DNA of 64,000 nt, taken from contig NZ_AP025732.1 in NCBI RefSeq assembly GCF_023734775.1, positions 5,330,501 to 5,394,500 of the forward strand, written 5' to 3'. How positions within the stretch are numbered: the first letter of the stretch is position 1; each line of letters starts with the position of its first letter. The translations under genes were made by a program, and so were the position numbers. This document shows positions 18,493-28,223 of the stretch, piece after piece. The notes under the pieces are model-generated. The model had not been told where the DNA came from. It did no database searches and saw nothing but the letters and a program-made list of their open reading frames with translations. This DNA is from Nostoc cf. commune SO-36 (GTDB taxonomy: Bacteria; Cyanobacteriota; Cyanobacteriia; Cyanobacteriales; Nostocaceae).

Positions 18493-18513
18493 AATTGCAA
18501 ATCTTTTGCAATT
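18493..18513. promoter_or_regulatory. Perfect inverted repeat upstream of the iron module (candidate operator)
   Basis: AATTGCAAA-TCT-TTTGCAATT is a perfect 9-bp dyad with a 3-base spacer, 30 bases before the multicopper oxidase start codon. An AT-rich AATAATTATTAATT tract lies 30 bases further upstream (about 18460-18473) and loosely resembles a Fur box. The rest of the 478-base gap from cbiM shows no gene. The dyad position fits repressor binding over the promoter or the 5' leader. Confidence 0.5.
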
Positions 18514-18543
18514 CTTTTTTGGCGCTAATCGTAACTTAATGTC

Positions 18544-19569
18544 ATGCCCAACAATTTCGTTCTAGGTAACGGAAAACCCTGGAGCCGCCGTCAATTATTG
18601 CAGCTAGGACTAGCAGGTGCTGGAGTAACTGGTGCAGCTGGACTTTGGCAGATGCTAAATCTACAAAGTAAATCAATCGTCAAAGTGCCACCGTTTGTTA
18701 TGGAAGCACCAGACGACGTTACTAACCCGATGAAGATGTTAAGGGATTTTGACTATGGGACGGTAAAGCAAGAAAATGGGCGGACTATCCGGGAATTTCA
18801 GTTAACTGCGGGTACTTCCATAATAAAACTCAATAGTGCTGTCTCTTACAACATTTGGGATTTAAACGGTCGCATACCAGGGCCAACGCTACGGGCCAAA
18901 CAGGGCGAGCGCATCCGGGTACTATTTCTCAACAACGCGGGACATTCTCACTCTTTGCATTTTCATGGCGTTCATCCAGCAGAAATGGATGGTGTTCGCC
19001 CAATTAGCAACGGCAAAGCCACGATTTATGAATTTGATGCTGAACCCTATGGCGTTCACTTATACCACTGCCATATTGAACCAGTCACCCGTCACATAGC
19101 TAAGGGGCTGTATGGAATGTTCATCATTGATCCACCTACCCCCCGTCCGCCGGCTGATGAAATTGTACTAGTGATGGGTGGGTATGACGTGAATGATGAT
19201 AACCATAATGACTATTACGCCTTCAATGGTCTGCCCCACTATTACATGCATCATCCCATTCCGATTTACAAAGATCAGTTGATTCGACTGTATGTCCTCA
19301 ACATCATTGAATACGATCCGGCAGTGACTTTTCACCTCCACGCCAACTTCTTTGATGTTTATCGCTATGGCATGAGTATGACTCCTAGCGAGAAAACTGA
19401 TGTGATTACGATGGGTGTAGCAGAAAGGCACATCTTAGAATTTGCTTTTCGCTATCCAGGTAAGTATATGTTCCATCCCCACCAGGATGCGATCGCAGAA
19501 AATGGTTGCATGGGTCAATTTGAAGTACTTGCCCAGAGCAACTCTCAAAATCCTGTCAAACAGTCTTAA
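18544..19569 (+). CDS. Tat-exported multicopper oxidase, probable ferroxidase
   Basis: A two-domain cupredoxin oxidase. The twin-arginine signal SRRQLLQLGLAGAG lies near residue 15. Copper ligands are visible in order: LHFHGVHP, HLYHCHIEP, TFHLHANFFDVY and MFHPHQDAIAENGCMGQF (His-Cys-His and the HxH pairs for the type 1 and trinuclear sites). The 341-residue length matches the short two-domain class. It leads a same-strand group with a lipoprotein, a bacterioferritin-like protein and an FTR1 permease, the bacterial counterpart of the Fet3/Ftr1 pair. Ferrous iron oxidation coupled to uptake is therefore the likely job. Confidence 0.88.
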   Translation: MPNNFVLGNGKPWSRRQLLQLGLAGAGVTGAAGLWQMLNLQSKSIVKVPPFVMEAPDDVTNPMKMLRDFDYGTVKQENGRTIREFQLTAGTSIIKLNSAVSYNIWDLNGRIPGPTLRAKQGERIRVLFLNNAGHSHSLHFHGVHPAEMDGVRPISNGKATIYEFDAEPYGVHLYHCHIEPVTRHIAKGLYGMFIIDPPTPRPPADEIVLVMGGYDVNDDNHNDYYAFNGLPHYYMHHPIPIYKDQLIRLYVLNIIEYDPAVTFHLHANFFDVYRYGMSMTPSEKTDVITMGVAERHILEFAFRYPGKYMFHPHQDAIAENGCMGQFEVLAQSNSQNPVKQS

Positions 19570-19732
19570 CTAGATAATTTGTAATTAATTTATTAAAGTT
19601 CAGCTAATTAGTTGATAAAAAATATCATTATATGCAACAGTAAAGTCTATGACACTGTGTCAAACAAACTAGCTTATAGCAATAGTTTGACATATTCCCA
19701 TTAATACCTTTTTATTTGTGCGAGGAGCAAAG

Positions 19733-20769
19733 ATGATAAAACTTCGTTATATCTGTTTAACAGCAGCCGCCGCCGTAATAGTTACCTTGAGTTCCTGTAG
19801 CAGTACACCAACCGCAGAAAATCCATCAGCACCAGTTGCTAGCCCCAGCTACAGAGGCAGTAAGTAGTAAACAGTCACAGTGGTCACGGTGGCAAAGAAA
19901 AAATTAACATTAACACTGCTATATTGTCAGAATTAGATAAATTTGAAGCTAAACTAGGTGTCCCGGCTTTATCGAACAAAATCCAGGCAGCTCGTCCTTA
20001 TGGCAGCCCAGAAGATTTAGTTACTAAAAAAGTAATTACTCAAGAACAGTTCGACCAAATTAAAGACCAGGTTGGTGTTCAAGAAGTGGTACTTACCGGT
20101 GAGGCAAAAGATGTTGACTATATGTCTAAATTAGGCTTAATGAAAGGGCATCTTTTGGTAGCACAAGAACTGCTGGATCAGAATCAGCCGAAACAGGCAG
20201 AACCTCATATTGGACATCCAGTTGAGGAAATATATGTTGACGTAGAAGAACAATTGAATGAGCGTAAAGTCAAAGAATTTAAGACAACATTGGTGAGTTT
20301 GCAAGATTTAGTGAAATCTAGTCCGAAGGATAGCAAAGTTAAAACTAATTTTACTTCTTCAGTGCAAGCAGTTGATGGCGCGATCGCAGCTTTGCCAGCA
20401 GATCAACGCTCAAAACCAGGATTTGTGCTACAGGTAATTAACGAACTACTAGATTCAGCTAACTCCGAATATGGCGCTGCGATCGCAAATGGTAAAATAA
20501 CTGCGCCAATTGAGTATCAAGACTCCCGTGGTTTTGTCGTTTACGCCAATGATTTATACAAAGGAATTTCTAGTCAAGTAGCTCAAGCAGATCCCGAAGC
20601 ACACAAAGCGATCGATGCTAGTTTTGTTGAACTCATAAAAGTTTGGCCTGCCGCCATCCCACCAGCAAAAGCAGTCAAAACTGCTAATGATGTTACCAAA
20701 CTGGTGAAAACCATTGAGGAAAACTCTCAAAAAGTGGTTAATAGATCCAATACCCAAGCACAGCGATAA
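19733..20769 (+). CDS. Helix-hairpin-helix lipoprotein of the iron module, frameshifted twice
   Basis: The start is set by GAGGAG 6 bases before ATG 19733. The N-terminus is a lipoprotein signal (LSSC lipobox). After VASP the frame breaks at a CCCC run near 19850, passes through ATEAVSS, breaks again at the AAA near 19870, and continues NSHSGHGGKEKININTAIL and then SELDKFEAKLGVPALSNKIQ. Each break is one extra base. The mature domain starts with a ComEA-like helix-hairpin-helix. It continues into an all-helical region with GLMKGHLLVAQELLDQ and EPHIGHPVEEIYVDVE, where conserved His and Glu could bind metal, as in EfeO/EfeM. Its position between the oxidase and the permease suggests a periplasmic iron carrier. 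The larger fragment alone would start at TTG 19924 without a signal peptide. Confidence 0.7.
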
Positions 20770-20886
20770 CATTTTGATTTAATGGGAAGCATAAAGTAAA
20801 GAGTTTAGAATAATGAAATCGTTAGAAGTTACGAATTACGAACTCCTAACTTATTACACTCCATTCATTACTTGAACTAACAACTG

Positions 20887-21321
20887 ATGCAAGAACTTGA
20901 CCATAAAAAGACTATTGACCTGCTGAACGCCATCATGGAATTTGAACTAGCAGGAGTAGTGCGTTATACACATTATTCTTTGATGGTGACAGGCCCTAAC
21001 CGTATTCCAATTGTGGCCTTTTTCAAAGCACAGGCAAGTGAATCTTTACTTCATGCCGAACAAGTGGGAGAAATTCTCACCGGTTTAGATGGGCATCCCT
21101 CCCTGAAAATTGCCCCAATGGAAGAAACCTACCGGCATAAAGTCAAGGATATCTTGGAAGAAAGCTTATCCCACGAGAAAAAGGCATTGGATCTGTATAA
21201 AAATCTGCTCGATACTGTTACCAATGCCAGCATTTATCTTGAAGAATTCGCTCGCGGCATGATTGGTCAAGAAGAGATGCATAATCTCGAACTGAAAAAG
21301 ATGCTACGCGATTTTAGTTAA
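20887..21321 (+). CDS. Bacterioferritin-like ferritin-fold protein
   Basis: A 144-residue four-helix ferritin-like protein. The diiron ligands are visible: Glu in MEFELAGVVRYTHY (helix 1), ASESLLHAEQVGE (E..H motif of helix 2), ESLSHEKKALDLY (helix 3) and GMIGQEEMHNLEL (E..H of helix 4). It would oxidise and store iron, or protect against iron-peroxide chemistry. It lies between the lipoprotein and the iron permease on the same strand, which links storage to the uptake genes. Confidence 0.88.
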   Translation: MQELDHKKTIDLLNAIMEFELAGVVRYTHYSLMVTGPNRIPIVAFFKAQASESLLHAEQVGEILTGLDGHPSLKIAPMEETYRHKVKDILEESLSHEKKALDLYKNLLDTVTNASIYLEEFARGMIGQEEMHNLELKKMLRDFS

Positions 21322-21400
21322 TAGTCATTAGTCATTAGTCCTTAGTCAAAAACAAATGACAAAGGACTAATGACAAAGGACAAAAAACAAAGGATAAAAG

Positions 21401-22370
21401 ATGGATTTTAGTACTGCTCTACCTACTTTTGTAATAACGCTCCGAGAAGGAGTGGAAGCTGCCCTTGTTGTTGGTATTGTGCTAGCTTTGCTGAAAAAAG
21501 CTAAACAATCCCGACTCAACTCTTGGGTATATGCTGGTGTCGGCGTTGGTATTGTCGTCAGTGCCTTAATAGGCGTGCTATTCAGTTGGATAATTCAAGT
21601 ACTGGGAGCCGCAAATCCTCAATACACCACCGTAGTTGAGCCAGCGTTGGAAGGTGTGTTTAGTGTGTTAGCGATCGCAATGCTCAGTTGGATGCTAATC
21701 TGGATGACTAAACAAGCCAGATTCATGAAAGCTACAGTTGAGGGAGCAGTAACAGAAGCACTGACACAAAACTCAAATGCTGGCTGGGGTGTTTTCACTT
21801 TAATTTTAATTGCCGTTGTCCGCGAAGGCTTTGAAACTGTTCTCTTCGTTGCTGCTAATTTTCAACAAGGATTAATGCCAGCATTGGGCGCTATTGCTGG
21901 TTTGGTAACAGCATCTGCCATTGGGGTGCTGCTATTTAAATGGGGTGTCAAAATTAACATCCGCCAGTTTTTCCAGGTAATGGGCGTTTTATTAGTGTTA
22001 ATTGTCGCTGGGTTGGTAGTTTCAGCTTTGAAACATTTTGACGAAGCAGTAGCTAACCTAGCCCTTAGCAGTCGCGCACACAGAAAGCCTTTGTTTCTAT
22101 TACGAACGTTTTACAAAAGTCCACTCCTGTATTTTGGGGCCAATGGTTTCCAATACTTCCACAATCTTGCCTGACGAACAGTTTCCTGGGATTATTCTCA
22201 AATCTTTATTTGGGTATAGAGACAATCTCTATCTTGTCCAAGCAGTGGGATACGTAGGATTTTTACTCACCATTGGAGGATTGTATTTCCGCAGTCTTGG
22301 AGGTGCTTCTCCTGAAGGTAAAAAGAATATCCCCTTTCCTCAAAAACCAATTAGTTCTGTAAAAGATTAA
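21401..22370 (+). CDS. FTR1-family iron permease, frameshifted
   Basis: An integral membrane permease that takes up the Fe(III) produced by the multicopper oxidase. The two REGxE motifs are present: LREGVEAALVVGIV (residues 12-25) and VREGFETVLFVAANF. The frame breaks after VANLALSSR. The next frame carries HTESLCFYYERF and runs to GPMVSNTSTILPDEQFPGII, AVGYVGFLLTIGGLYFRS and the stop at 22370. One extra base near 22075 explains it. About seven hydrophobic helices. Last gene of the iron group. Confidence 0.87.
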
Positions 22371-22529
22371 AAGCACAGACTATTTTATATTTCTTGCCTC
22401 GTTCCCAGTCAGAGACTGGGAATACCTATTTATGGCTGCCACTTACCCTATTCATCAATGACAAGTATTTCAAGATAGAACCTAAGAGGTTGTTTGAAAA
22501 GTGGTTAGCTGTGATTTTCAGCACCTCTT

Positions 22530-22835
22530 GATCCGCCCTAGCCCCCCTTAAAAAGCTACCGTGTATACACAAGTCGAAAAAAGCTCGATTTTCTCATTGT
22601 TCTCTCACTTCTCGTTCCTAGTCTCCGACTGGGAACGAGAAGTGAGAGGCTCTGCCTCCAGCCAGACATTGAGCCAGAGACTCAATGAATGCATTCCCAG
22701 TCTCCGACTGGGAACGAGGAAAATCTTATCAAGCTAGGTTTTTAAGACTTGTGTATACACCGTAGCCTTAAAAAGAGGGGGGAACCGGAGTCAAAGTCCC
22801 CCTTTTTAAGGGGGATTTAGGGGGATCTAAAACTT
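22530..22835. repeat. Interrupted palindromic repeat of the CCCCCTTAAAAAGGGGG type
   Basis: GATCCGCCCTAGCCCCCCTT at the left and AAGGGGGATTTAGGGGGATC at the right are the two ends of a long stem-loop repeat common in cyanobacterial intergenic DNA. Here it is split by the 210-bp element at 22556-22765. It fills the gap between ftr1 and the binding-protein gene; no coding potential is seen in 22371-22901. Confidence 0.6.
22556..22765. mobile_element. 210-bp MITE with 20-bp ends and a 10-bp target duplication
   Basis: The left end CTACCGTGTATACACAAGTC and the right end, read inward, CTACGGTGTATACACAAGTC match at 19 of 20 positions. The direct repeat CCTTAAAAAG lies immediately outside both ends (22546-22555 and 22766-22775), a textbook target-site duplication. 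The interior carries paired TCCCAGTCTCCGACTGGGA-type hairpins, another dispersed repeat. It is non-autonomous and has no ORF. Confidence 0.85.
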
Positions 22836-22901
22836 TTTGCTACCAACAACAGGACTTTTCAAACATCCTCTAAAACGAGATTTTAAATTATATTTATTGA
22901 T

Positions 22902-23837
22902 CTAAGTACCCTGTGCTACAAACAACGCTTGCTTAAGCTGCTGACATGCCTTTTCAATTGCATCTATACTACCTGGATTCACCAGACCATAATAATCAAA
23001 CACATAGACTCGGTTATTTTTGGTTGCTTGCAATTGCTGCCAAAAAGCTTCCTTCTTCAGCGAATCTAAAAGCCCAGCTTGTGAATTTCCTTGTGGAGCA
23101 TTAACTAAAATTATCACCTCTGGATTTGCTTCTAAAACTTTCTCAGCCGAAAGCGTCACATAACCACCAATTGGACTTTTTCCTTGTAAATCTGCTGCTA
23201 TATTTTTCGCTTGAAATTTCGCCAGCAAATCCCCTGCCCAACTATTTTTATTTGGTGCTAAAATTGGTTGACGACTAACCAGCGCTAAAGTAGAAAAACC
23301 TTGAGTGAGCTTTTCTGGCAAGAAACTTTTGTAACGATTTAACAAAGGCTGAGGATCAGCATCAATTGATTTAGCAAGTGTTTTAGTAAGTTCTTCTAGA
23401 GATTCCCAGCTATTCACTTTAGTGAGCAAAGTTTGAATTCCTAGCTGCTGAAGTTTTTGAATTGGGATGTTAGAAAAACCTTCAGCGCCAATAACTAAGT
23501 CTGGTTTAAGTGCTACAACTTTCTCTAAATTTGGCGGACTTTGACCTTCACTAACACGGGGAATATCCTTGAATCTTGAGTCATTCTTAAATAATTTACT
23601 ACCAGTAATTCCAACAACTTTTGTTTGATCGAGTCGAGAAATAATATCAGCAGAAAGAGAAGAAAGAGCAACAACTCTTTTTGCTGATCCTTTTGGTAAT
23701 TGCTGAGAGTTCGTGTTAGTCGCCTCAGTAGTATTTTTCACTTGGGTTTGTGCTTGTTGAGTATTTGCAGTGGTGCAAGCAACTAAAACTACACTCAACA
23801 AAACTGCGAAAGCAGATAAGAACCAACGACGATGCAT
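22902..23837 (-). CDS. Periplasmic binding lipoprotein for iron-siderophore or cobalamin uptake
   Basis: A 311-residue class III solute-binding protein (FecB/BtuF fold). It has a lipobox LVAC (Cys21), a linker, then the first lobe RVVALSSLSADIISRLDQTK, with VVALKPDLVIGAEG and LLTKVNSWESLEELTKTLAK, a long connecting helix, and a second lobe ending VYVFDYYGLVNPGSIDAIEK. No permease or ATPase gene lies beside it. It converges on the iron module, but iron, heme or B12 cannot be separated by eye. Confidence 0.82.
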   Translation of the reverse strand: MHRRWFLSAFAVLLSVVLVACTTANTQQAQTQVKNTTEATNTNSQQLPKGSAKRVVALSSLSADIISRLDQTKVVGITGSKLFKNDSRFKDIPRVSEGQSPPNLEKVVALKPDLVIGAEGFSNIPIQKLQQLGIQTLLTKVNSWESLEELTKTLAKSIDADPQPLLNRYKSFLPEKLTQGFSTLALVSRQPILAPNKNSWAGDLLAKFQAKNIAADLQGKSPIGGYVTLSAEKVLEANPEVIILVNAPQGNSQAGLLDSLKKEAFWQQLQATKNNRVYVFDYYGLVNPGSIDAIEKACQQLKQALFVAQGT

Positions 23838-23861
23838 ATTAAAATTCCTTATATTAGTAAT

Positions 23862-23881
23862 AATGGTATAACATTACCATT
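23862..23881. promoter_or_regulatory. Inverted repeat AATGGTA-N6-TACCATT upstream of the binding protein
   Basis: A perfect 7-bp dyad with a 6-base spacer lies 25 bases before the start codon of the minus-strand binding-protein gene, the right place for a repressor operator such as a metal-responsive regulator. A tandem GAATTAC(G) repeat tract follows at 23882-23950. Confidence 0.45.
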
Positions 23882-23950
23882 CGTAATTCGTAATTACTAA
23901 TGACGCTATCAGTTGAATTACGAATTACGAATTACGAATTACTAATTATT
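23882..23950. repeat. Short tandem repeat, GTAATTC/GAATTAC units
   Basis: Units of CGTAATT and ACGAATT recur in tandem and inverted order across the intergenic space between the binding-protein gene and polA. The same unit reappears near 36710-36750. It is a typical cyanobacterial heptanucleotide tandem repeat and can form stem-loops. Confidence 0.6.
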
Positions 23951-23979
23951 AATGTAATTGTCCTAATCCCCAGTTAAAC

Positions 23980-26922
23980 TTACTTCGTCTCCATCCAATT
24001 TTCACCGACACGCGCCTCCACCAGCAACGGCACACTCAACTGCACTGCATTTTCCATCACCGATTTAATTTGTAGTTGTAATTCTTCCCACTCATCAGGG
24101 GGAATTTCAAACACTAATTCATCGTGAACTTGCAATAACAAACGCGCCTGATAGTTTTTCAAAACCTCATGCAATCTCACCATTGCAATTTTGATAATAT
24201 CAGCATTGGAACCTTGAATTGGTGCATTAGCCGCAGAGCGTAATAAACCCGCATCAAAAGCGCCCAAATTCTTCAACTTACTCAGATCAATATCTTCTGG
24301 GTTACTGCCTTTTAATTTGCGTAAACTGTTATTAGTAAAGTCAAAATAACGACGGCGACCGAAAATAGTTTCTACATAACCAAGCGCGATCGCTTCTTTT
24401 TTCACTCGCTCTAAATATGCAAAAACTTTCGGATATCGTTCATTAAACCGCTTAATGAACTCGTTGGCAATGGTCTTATCTATCCCAGTTGAGCGCGAAA
24501 ACCTGAGAGAACCCATTCCATAAATCACGCCAAAATTGATAGTTTTGGCCATCCCTCGTTCTTCTGATGTGATATTTTCTTTTTCAAACACTAACCGCGC
24601 GGTAACAGTGTGAACATCTTCATTTTGCTGATATGCTTGCACTAATATCGGCTCTTGACTCAAATGAGCCAAAATCCGCAATTCAATTTGTGAGTAATCA
24701 GCAGCCACCATCAACCAACCGGATTCTGGCAAAAATGCCTTCCGAATTTGGCGACTAAAAGCTGTACGAATAGGGATATTTTGCAGATTTGGATTAGAAG
24801 AAGATAACCTACCAGTTGATGTCGCCGCTTGGTTAAAATCAGTATGCACTCGCTGGGTATCTGGACGCACCAATGCAGGTAAGGCATCAACATAAGTAGA
24901 CTTTAATTTAGATAGGGTGCGATACTCAATAATCGCTTCCACAAATCCAGTGTTATCATCTTCTTGAAGTCTTTCTAGTGTTGCTGCGTCTGTAGAAAAG
25001 CCTGTTTGAATTTTACGAGAATGTCTAGTGCTTAACCCTAATTTTTCAAACAAAATTTGGCTCAGTTGTTTAGGAGAACCCAAGTTAAAATTTTCCCCGG
25101 CTATTTCGGTTGCTTCCTCTTTTAACCTGGCTAACTCAATTTCTAAATGTTGCGAAAGTTCTTGCAAATAAGCTGAATTAATGCGAACGCCTGTGTATTC
25201 CATTTGGGCTAAAACTGCTTCTAAAGGCTGTTCCACTTCCACTAATAGCTTAGATAAAGCTGGAGTTTTCTCCAGATCCTCACGCAATTTCGCCACTAAA
25301 CCAAAGGTAGAATAAGCATCCATCCCGCAGTAATCTGCGACGGCGGGAATATCTATATCAGCAATAGTTTTGCCTTTAGGAACTAAATCTAAGTAACTTT
25401 TAGCCGTCAATCCCAAATATCGCTGCGACAAATCCATTAAGTTATGACTTGAATCTGGATTTAGAATGTAACTTGCCAGCATTGGATCAAACACCACTCC
25501 CGCCAAGTTAATTCCTTGACACCTGAGAACTAAGCGGTCAAATTTGGCATTCTGTAAAGCTTTGGGATAATCTGCACTTTCGAGAATTGGACGTAATGTT
25601 TCTAGCACCAAATCCTTATGCAAATTTTCCCCAGTTTTGTGCCCCACGGGAATATAAGCTACTTCATCTGGTTCCGTTCCCCAACAGCAACCAATTCCTA
25701 CTAACTCAGCATTTCTTGGTTCTAAATCGGTGGTTTCAGTGTCCCAAGCAACGGGTGTTTCTGGATTAGTGAATTTTTGCAAAAGTTTCACTAACTCAGT
25801 TAATTTGGCTTCGGTGTTGATGATGCGTGGTGTAATTGGAGAAATAGATTGTTGTGGAACTGCGGCTGTATCACTAGCACTGAAAAACCACAAATCATTA
25901 TCTTCATGAACGTTGAATTCTGAGTTAGTATTGGGGTTAATTGTGTCTGTTTTGGCTTCTTGCTTTTCTTCAATTTTGCCACCAAAACGTTGCTGTAGGT
26001 CGTTTATCCTGCCTAAAAAAGACTTGAGTTCTAATTTTTCTAGAATTGGTGATAAGACGCTTGTATCAAAACCTTTTAATTTGCAATCTTCTAAATCAAA
26101 TTTTATAGGAACATCTAAAACTATGGTTGCCAAATAACGAGACTTCTCGGCATCTTCTTTACCTGCCGCCAGTTTTTTCTGAGTTGCGCCTTTAATTTCA
26201 TCTAACGCAGCATAAACATTTTCAAGTGAACTGTATGTATTCAGCAGCTGCACTGCTGTTTTTTCCCCAATTCCCTTAACACCAGGAATATTATCTGATT
26301 TATCACCACAAAGAGCTTTGAAATCAATAATTTGTGAAGGCAAAACGCCCATTTTCTCTTTGACTTGTTCTGCTTCAAATTCGGTGATGCTATTTGTAGA
26401 GCGCTTTAGGGCATCTGGACTAAAATTGAGAACAGTGATTTGTTTGTCAGAATCTATCAGTTGAAATAAATCGCGATCGCCAGTCAGAATCTTTACTCTA
26501 TACCCAGCAGCTGTTACTCGTTGTGCTAAGGTTCCCAAAACATCATCAGCCTCGAAACCAGGGGCAGTGAAAATGGGTAAATTGAAGCCATTCAGCAACT
26601 CATGCAGGTTTTCTAAGTCGGGAATGAAGTCTTCCGGCGTTTCCGGGCGATCGGCTTTATAAGTCTCGTCAGCCTCGTGGCGAAAAGTTGCCTCAGCCAA
26701 ATCAAAAGCGATCGCCATTGCTTGGGGCTGTTGTGTTGCCATTACCTCTAGCAGGCACTTCACAAAACCAAAACATATACTGGTAGGAATCCCCGTTTTG
26801 GTACGCAGTCCTCCATCTCGCCCTTTGGCGAAAGCAAAGTATGAACGATAAGCAAGCGAGTGTCCATCTACGAGGATGAACGTGGGGCGTGTTGTAGTTG
26901 CAGAAGTCAAAGTTTCAGACAT
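23980..26922 (-). CDS. polA: DNA polymerase I
   Basis: Repair and Okazaki-fragment polymerase, 980 residues. The N-terminal 5'-nuclease/FEN domain (about 1-300) has ILVDGHSLAYRSYFAF, GFEADDVLGTLA and GDKSDNIPGVKGIGEKTA. A 3'-5' exonuclease domain (about 370-570) keeps all acidic motifs: WDTETTDLEP, LQNAKFDRLVL and YCGMDAYSTF. Proofreading is therefore probably active. The polymerase domain has TGRLSSSNPNLQNIP, DYSQIELRILAHLS and VHDELVFEIP. A low-complexity linker (about 315-345) separates the first two domains. Confidence 0.97.
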   Translation of the reverse strand: MSETLTSATTTRPTFILVDGHSLAYRSYFAFAKGRDGGLRTKTGIPTSICFGFVKCLLEVMATQQPQAMAIAFDLAEATFRHEADETYKADRPETPEDFIPDLENLHELLNGFNLPIFTAPGFEADDVLGTLAQRVTAAGYRVKILTGDRDLFQLIDSDKQITVLNFSPDALKRSTNSITEFEAEQVKEKMGVLPSQIIDFKALCGDKSDNIPGVKGIGEKTAVQLLNTYSSLENVYAALDEIKGATQKKLAAGKEDAEKSRYLATIVLDVPIKFDLEDCKLKGFDTSVLSPILEKLELKSFLGRINDLQQRFGGKIEEKQEAKTDTINPNTNSEFNVHEDNDLWFFSASDTAAVPQQSISPITPRIINTEAKLTELVKLLQKFTNPETPVAWDTETTDLEPRNAELVGIGCCWGTEPDEVAYIPVGHKTGENLHKDLVLETLRPILESADYPKALQNAKFDRLVLRCQGINLAGVVFDPMLASYILNPDSSHNLMDLSQRYLGLTAKSYLDLVPKGKTIADIDIPAVADYCGMDAYSTFGLVAKLREDLEKTPALSKLLVEVEQPLEAVLAQMEYTGVRINSAYLQELSQHLEIELARLKEEATEIAGENFNLGSPKQLSQILFEKLGLSTRHSRKIQTGFSTDAATLERLQEDDNTGFVEAIIEYRTLSKLKSTYVDALPALVRPDTQRVHTDFNQAATSTGRLSSSNPNLQNIPIRTAFSRQIRKAFLPESGWLMVAADYSQIELRILAHLSQEPILVQAYQQNEDVHTVTARLVFEKENITSEERGMAKTINFGVIYGMGSLRFSRSTGIDKTIANEFIKRFNERYPKVFAYLERVKKEAIALGYVETIFGRRRYFDFTNNSLRKLKGSNPEDIDLSKLKNLGAFDAGLLRSAANAPIQGSNADIIKIAMVRLHEVLKNYQARLLLQVHDELVFEIPPDEWEELQLQIKSVMENAVQLSVPLLVEARVGENWMETK

Positions 26923-27448
26923 AGCCCTATTTTAGCCAGAAGCTTTGTCACATAGTTAGCAATTTCCGATCCTCGTTTAGCTTGGCTTTGGTGACAGTAG
27001 CGTAGTTTTTGCGTACCAAAAGTGATGTCTACGCATTTGCAGCTTTAGTACGGAAGCCAAGTAGAACCCACTTTTGGCAGGGATACCAGCCCAATTAAGT
27101 ACGTGGGTATAAGCATAGTAACCAGATATTAGCTATATCACCACATTATCACCAGAAGTCGGGGATCTATCTCCTGAGCGTTTTATGTTTAATTAGGTTG
27201 ACCTAGCTTACTTCTCAGGAACCAACAAAACTAGCTTAATATTTCGACATAATATTACGACTATCAAAACCTCTTGGCCTTAGCAAAACTTTATATATAC
27301 CAATCAAAAAGTCTATTTGTCGAAGGAATATGAACATAATAACTTTACATAAAGTTACGTATATCTATCAAGACTACAAGCAAAATTTCAGAGTTAGAAA
27401 TAAGTTAGTAATCCTGTAATGATTCGTTTCAGAAAAGCATCTTCATCC

Positions 27449-28156
27449 ATGACAACAAAACTATTCAACACTTTAGCTGCTGCCACAACATTGGCAGGAA
27501 TTATTGCAACATCTGGAGTCGCTAATGCAGCTTCTCTCTCGTACACAAGTTCCATTGATTACGATCTCACAGATATTAATGATGCACCTCTGAGCATCCA
27601 AAAATTTGACTCATCTCTAGGCACACTCAAAGGTGTAACGATAGGATTTACTGGCGACATACTTGGAAATGCAGGTCTTGAAAACAGGAGTAAAAGCCCT
27701 ACTTCGATGACAGTAAATCTTGCCAGTGAACTCAGCTTAGAATTAAATAATCAGTCTCTGTTTGCACTCAATCCACAAAATAGCTTTAATTACCAAGTTG
27801 CTAAATATGACGGCAACACTGATTATAGTGGCACATCTGGTAAGACTATTCTTAACTTAACTGCCACACAATCTGGTACTCAGTCTTTCACTAATACCCA
27901 ATTTTTACAGTCTTTCATTGGTAATGGCAATATAGACTTTTTGTTCTCAGCTATAGCTAGCTCAGTAGTTTCTGGATCGGGCAACATGAGTTCCTATATT
28001 GATACATACGCCAAAGCAAGTATCAAAGTAACTTATGACTACGATGATGTAAAATCAGTACCTGAACCCTCTGCCACACTTGGAGTTGGTTTAATTGCTG
28101 GGCTTTGTCTGTTGTCACAACGCAAAAAAAGCTGGATCAAAGTGTGCAATTCATAG
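27449..28156 (+). CDS. PEP-CTERM-sorted secreted protein
   Basis: The start chosen is ATG 27449, because MTTKLFNTLAAATTLAG opens a clean signal peptide cleaved after GVANA; the frame is open from 27419. The mature part is beta-rich, with Ser, Thr and Asn abundant. The C-terminus has the sorting signal VPEPSATLGVGLIAGLCLL followed by a basic end (SQRKKSW). Such proteins are handled by an exosortase and end up in the envelope or extracellular matrix. The 500-base gap upstream shows no gene and probably holds the promoter. A terminator follows. Confidence 0.85.
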   Translation: MTTKLFNTLAAATTLAGIIATSGVANAASLSYTSSIDYDLTDINDAPLSIQKFDSSLGTLKGVTIGFTGDILGNAGLENRSKSPTSMTVNLASELSLELNNQSLFALNPQNSFNYQVAKYDGNTDYSGTSGKTILNLTATQSGTQSFTNTQFLQSFIGNGNIDFLFSAIASSVVSGSGNMSSYIDTYAKASIKVTYDYDDVKSVPEPSATLGVGLIAGLCLLSQRKKSWIKVCNS

Positions 28157-28223
28157 ACTTTTTTGAATAGGCAGGTTTTTCCCGTTTCATTTATCGGTCA
28201 GTCTATTTAATTTAAATGAAAAT

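Noticed and set aside
22600..22720. Repeated TCCCAGTCTCCGACTGGGA units resembling a CRISPR array
   Set aside because: Only a few copies at irregular spacing, each self-complementary, without uniform spacers or cas genes. They are dispersed palindromic repeats.
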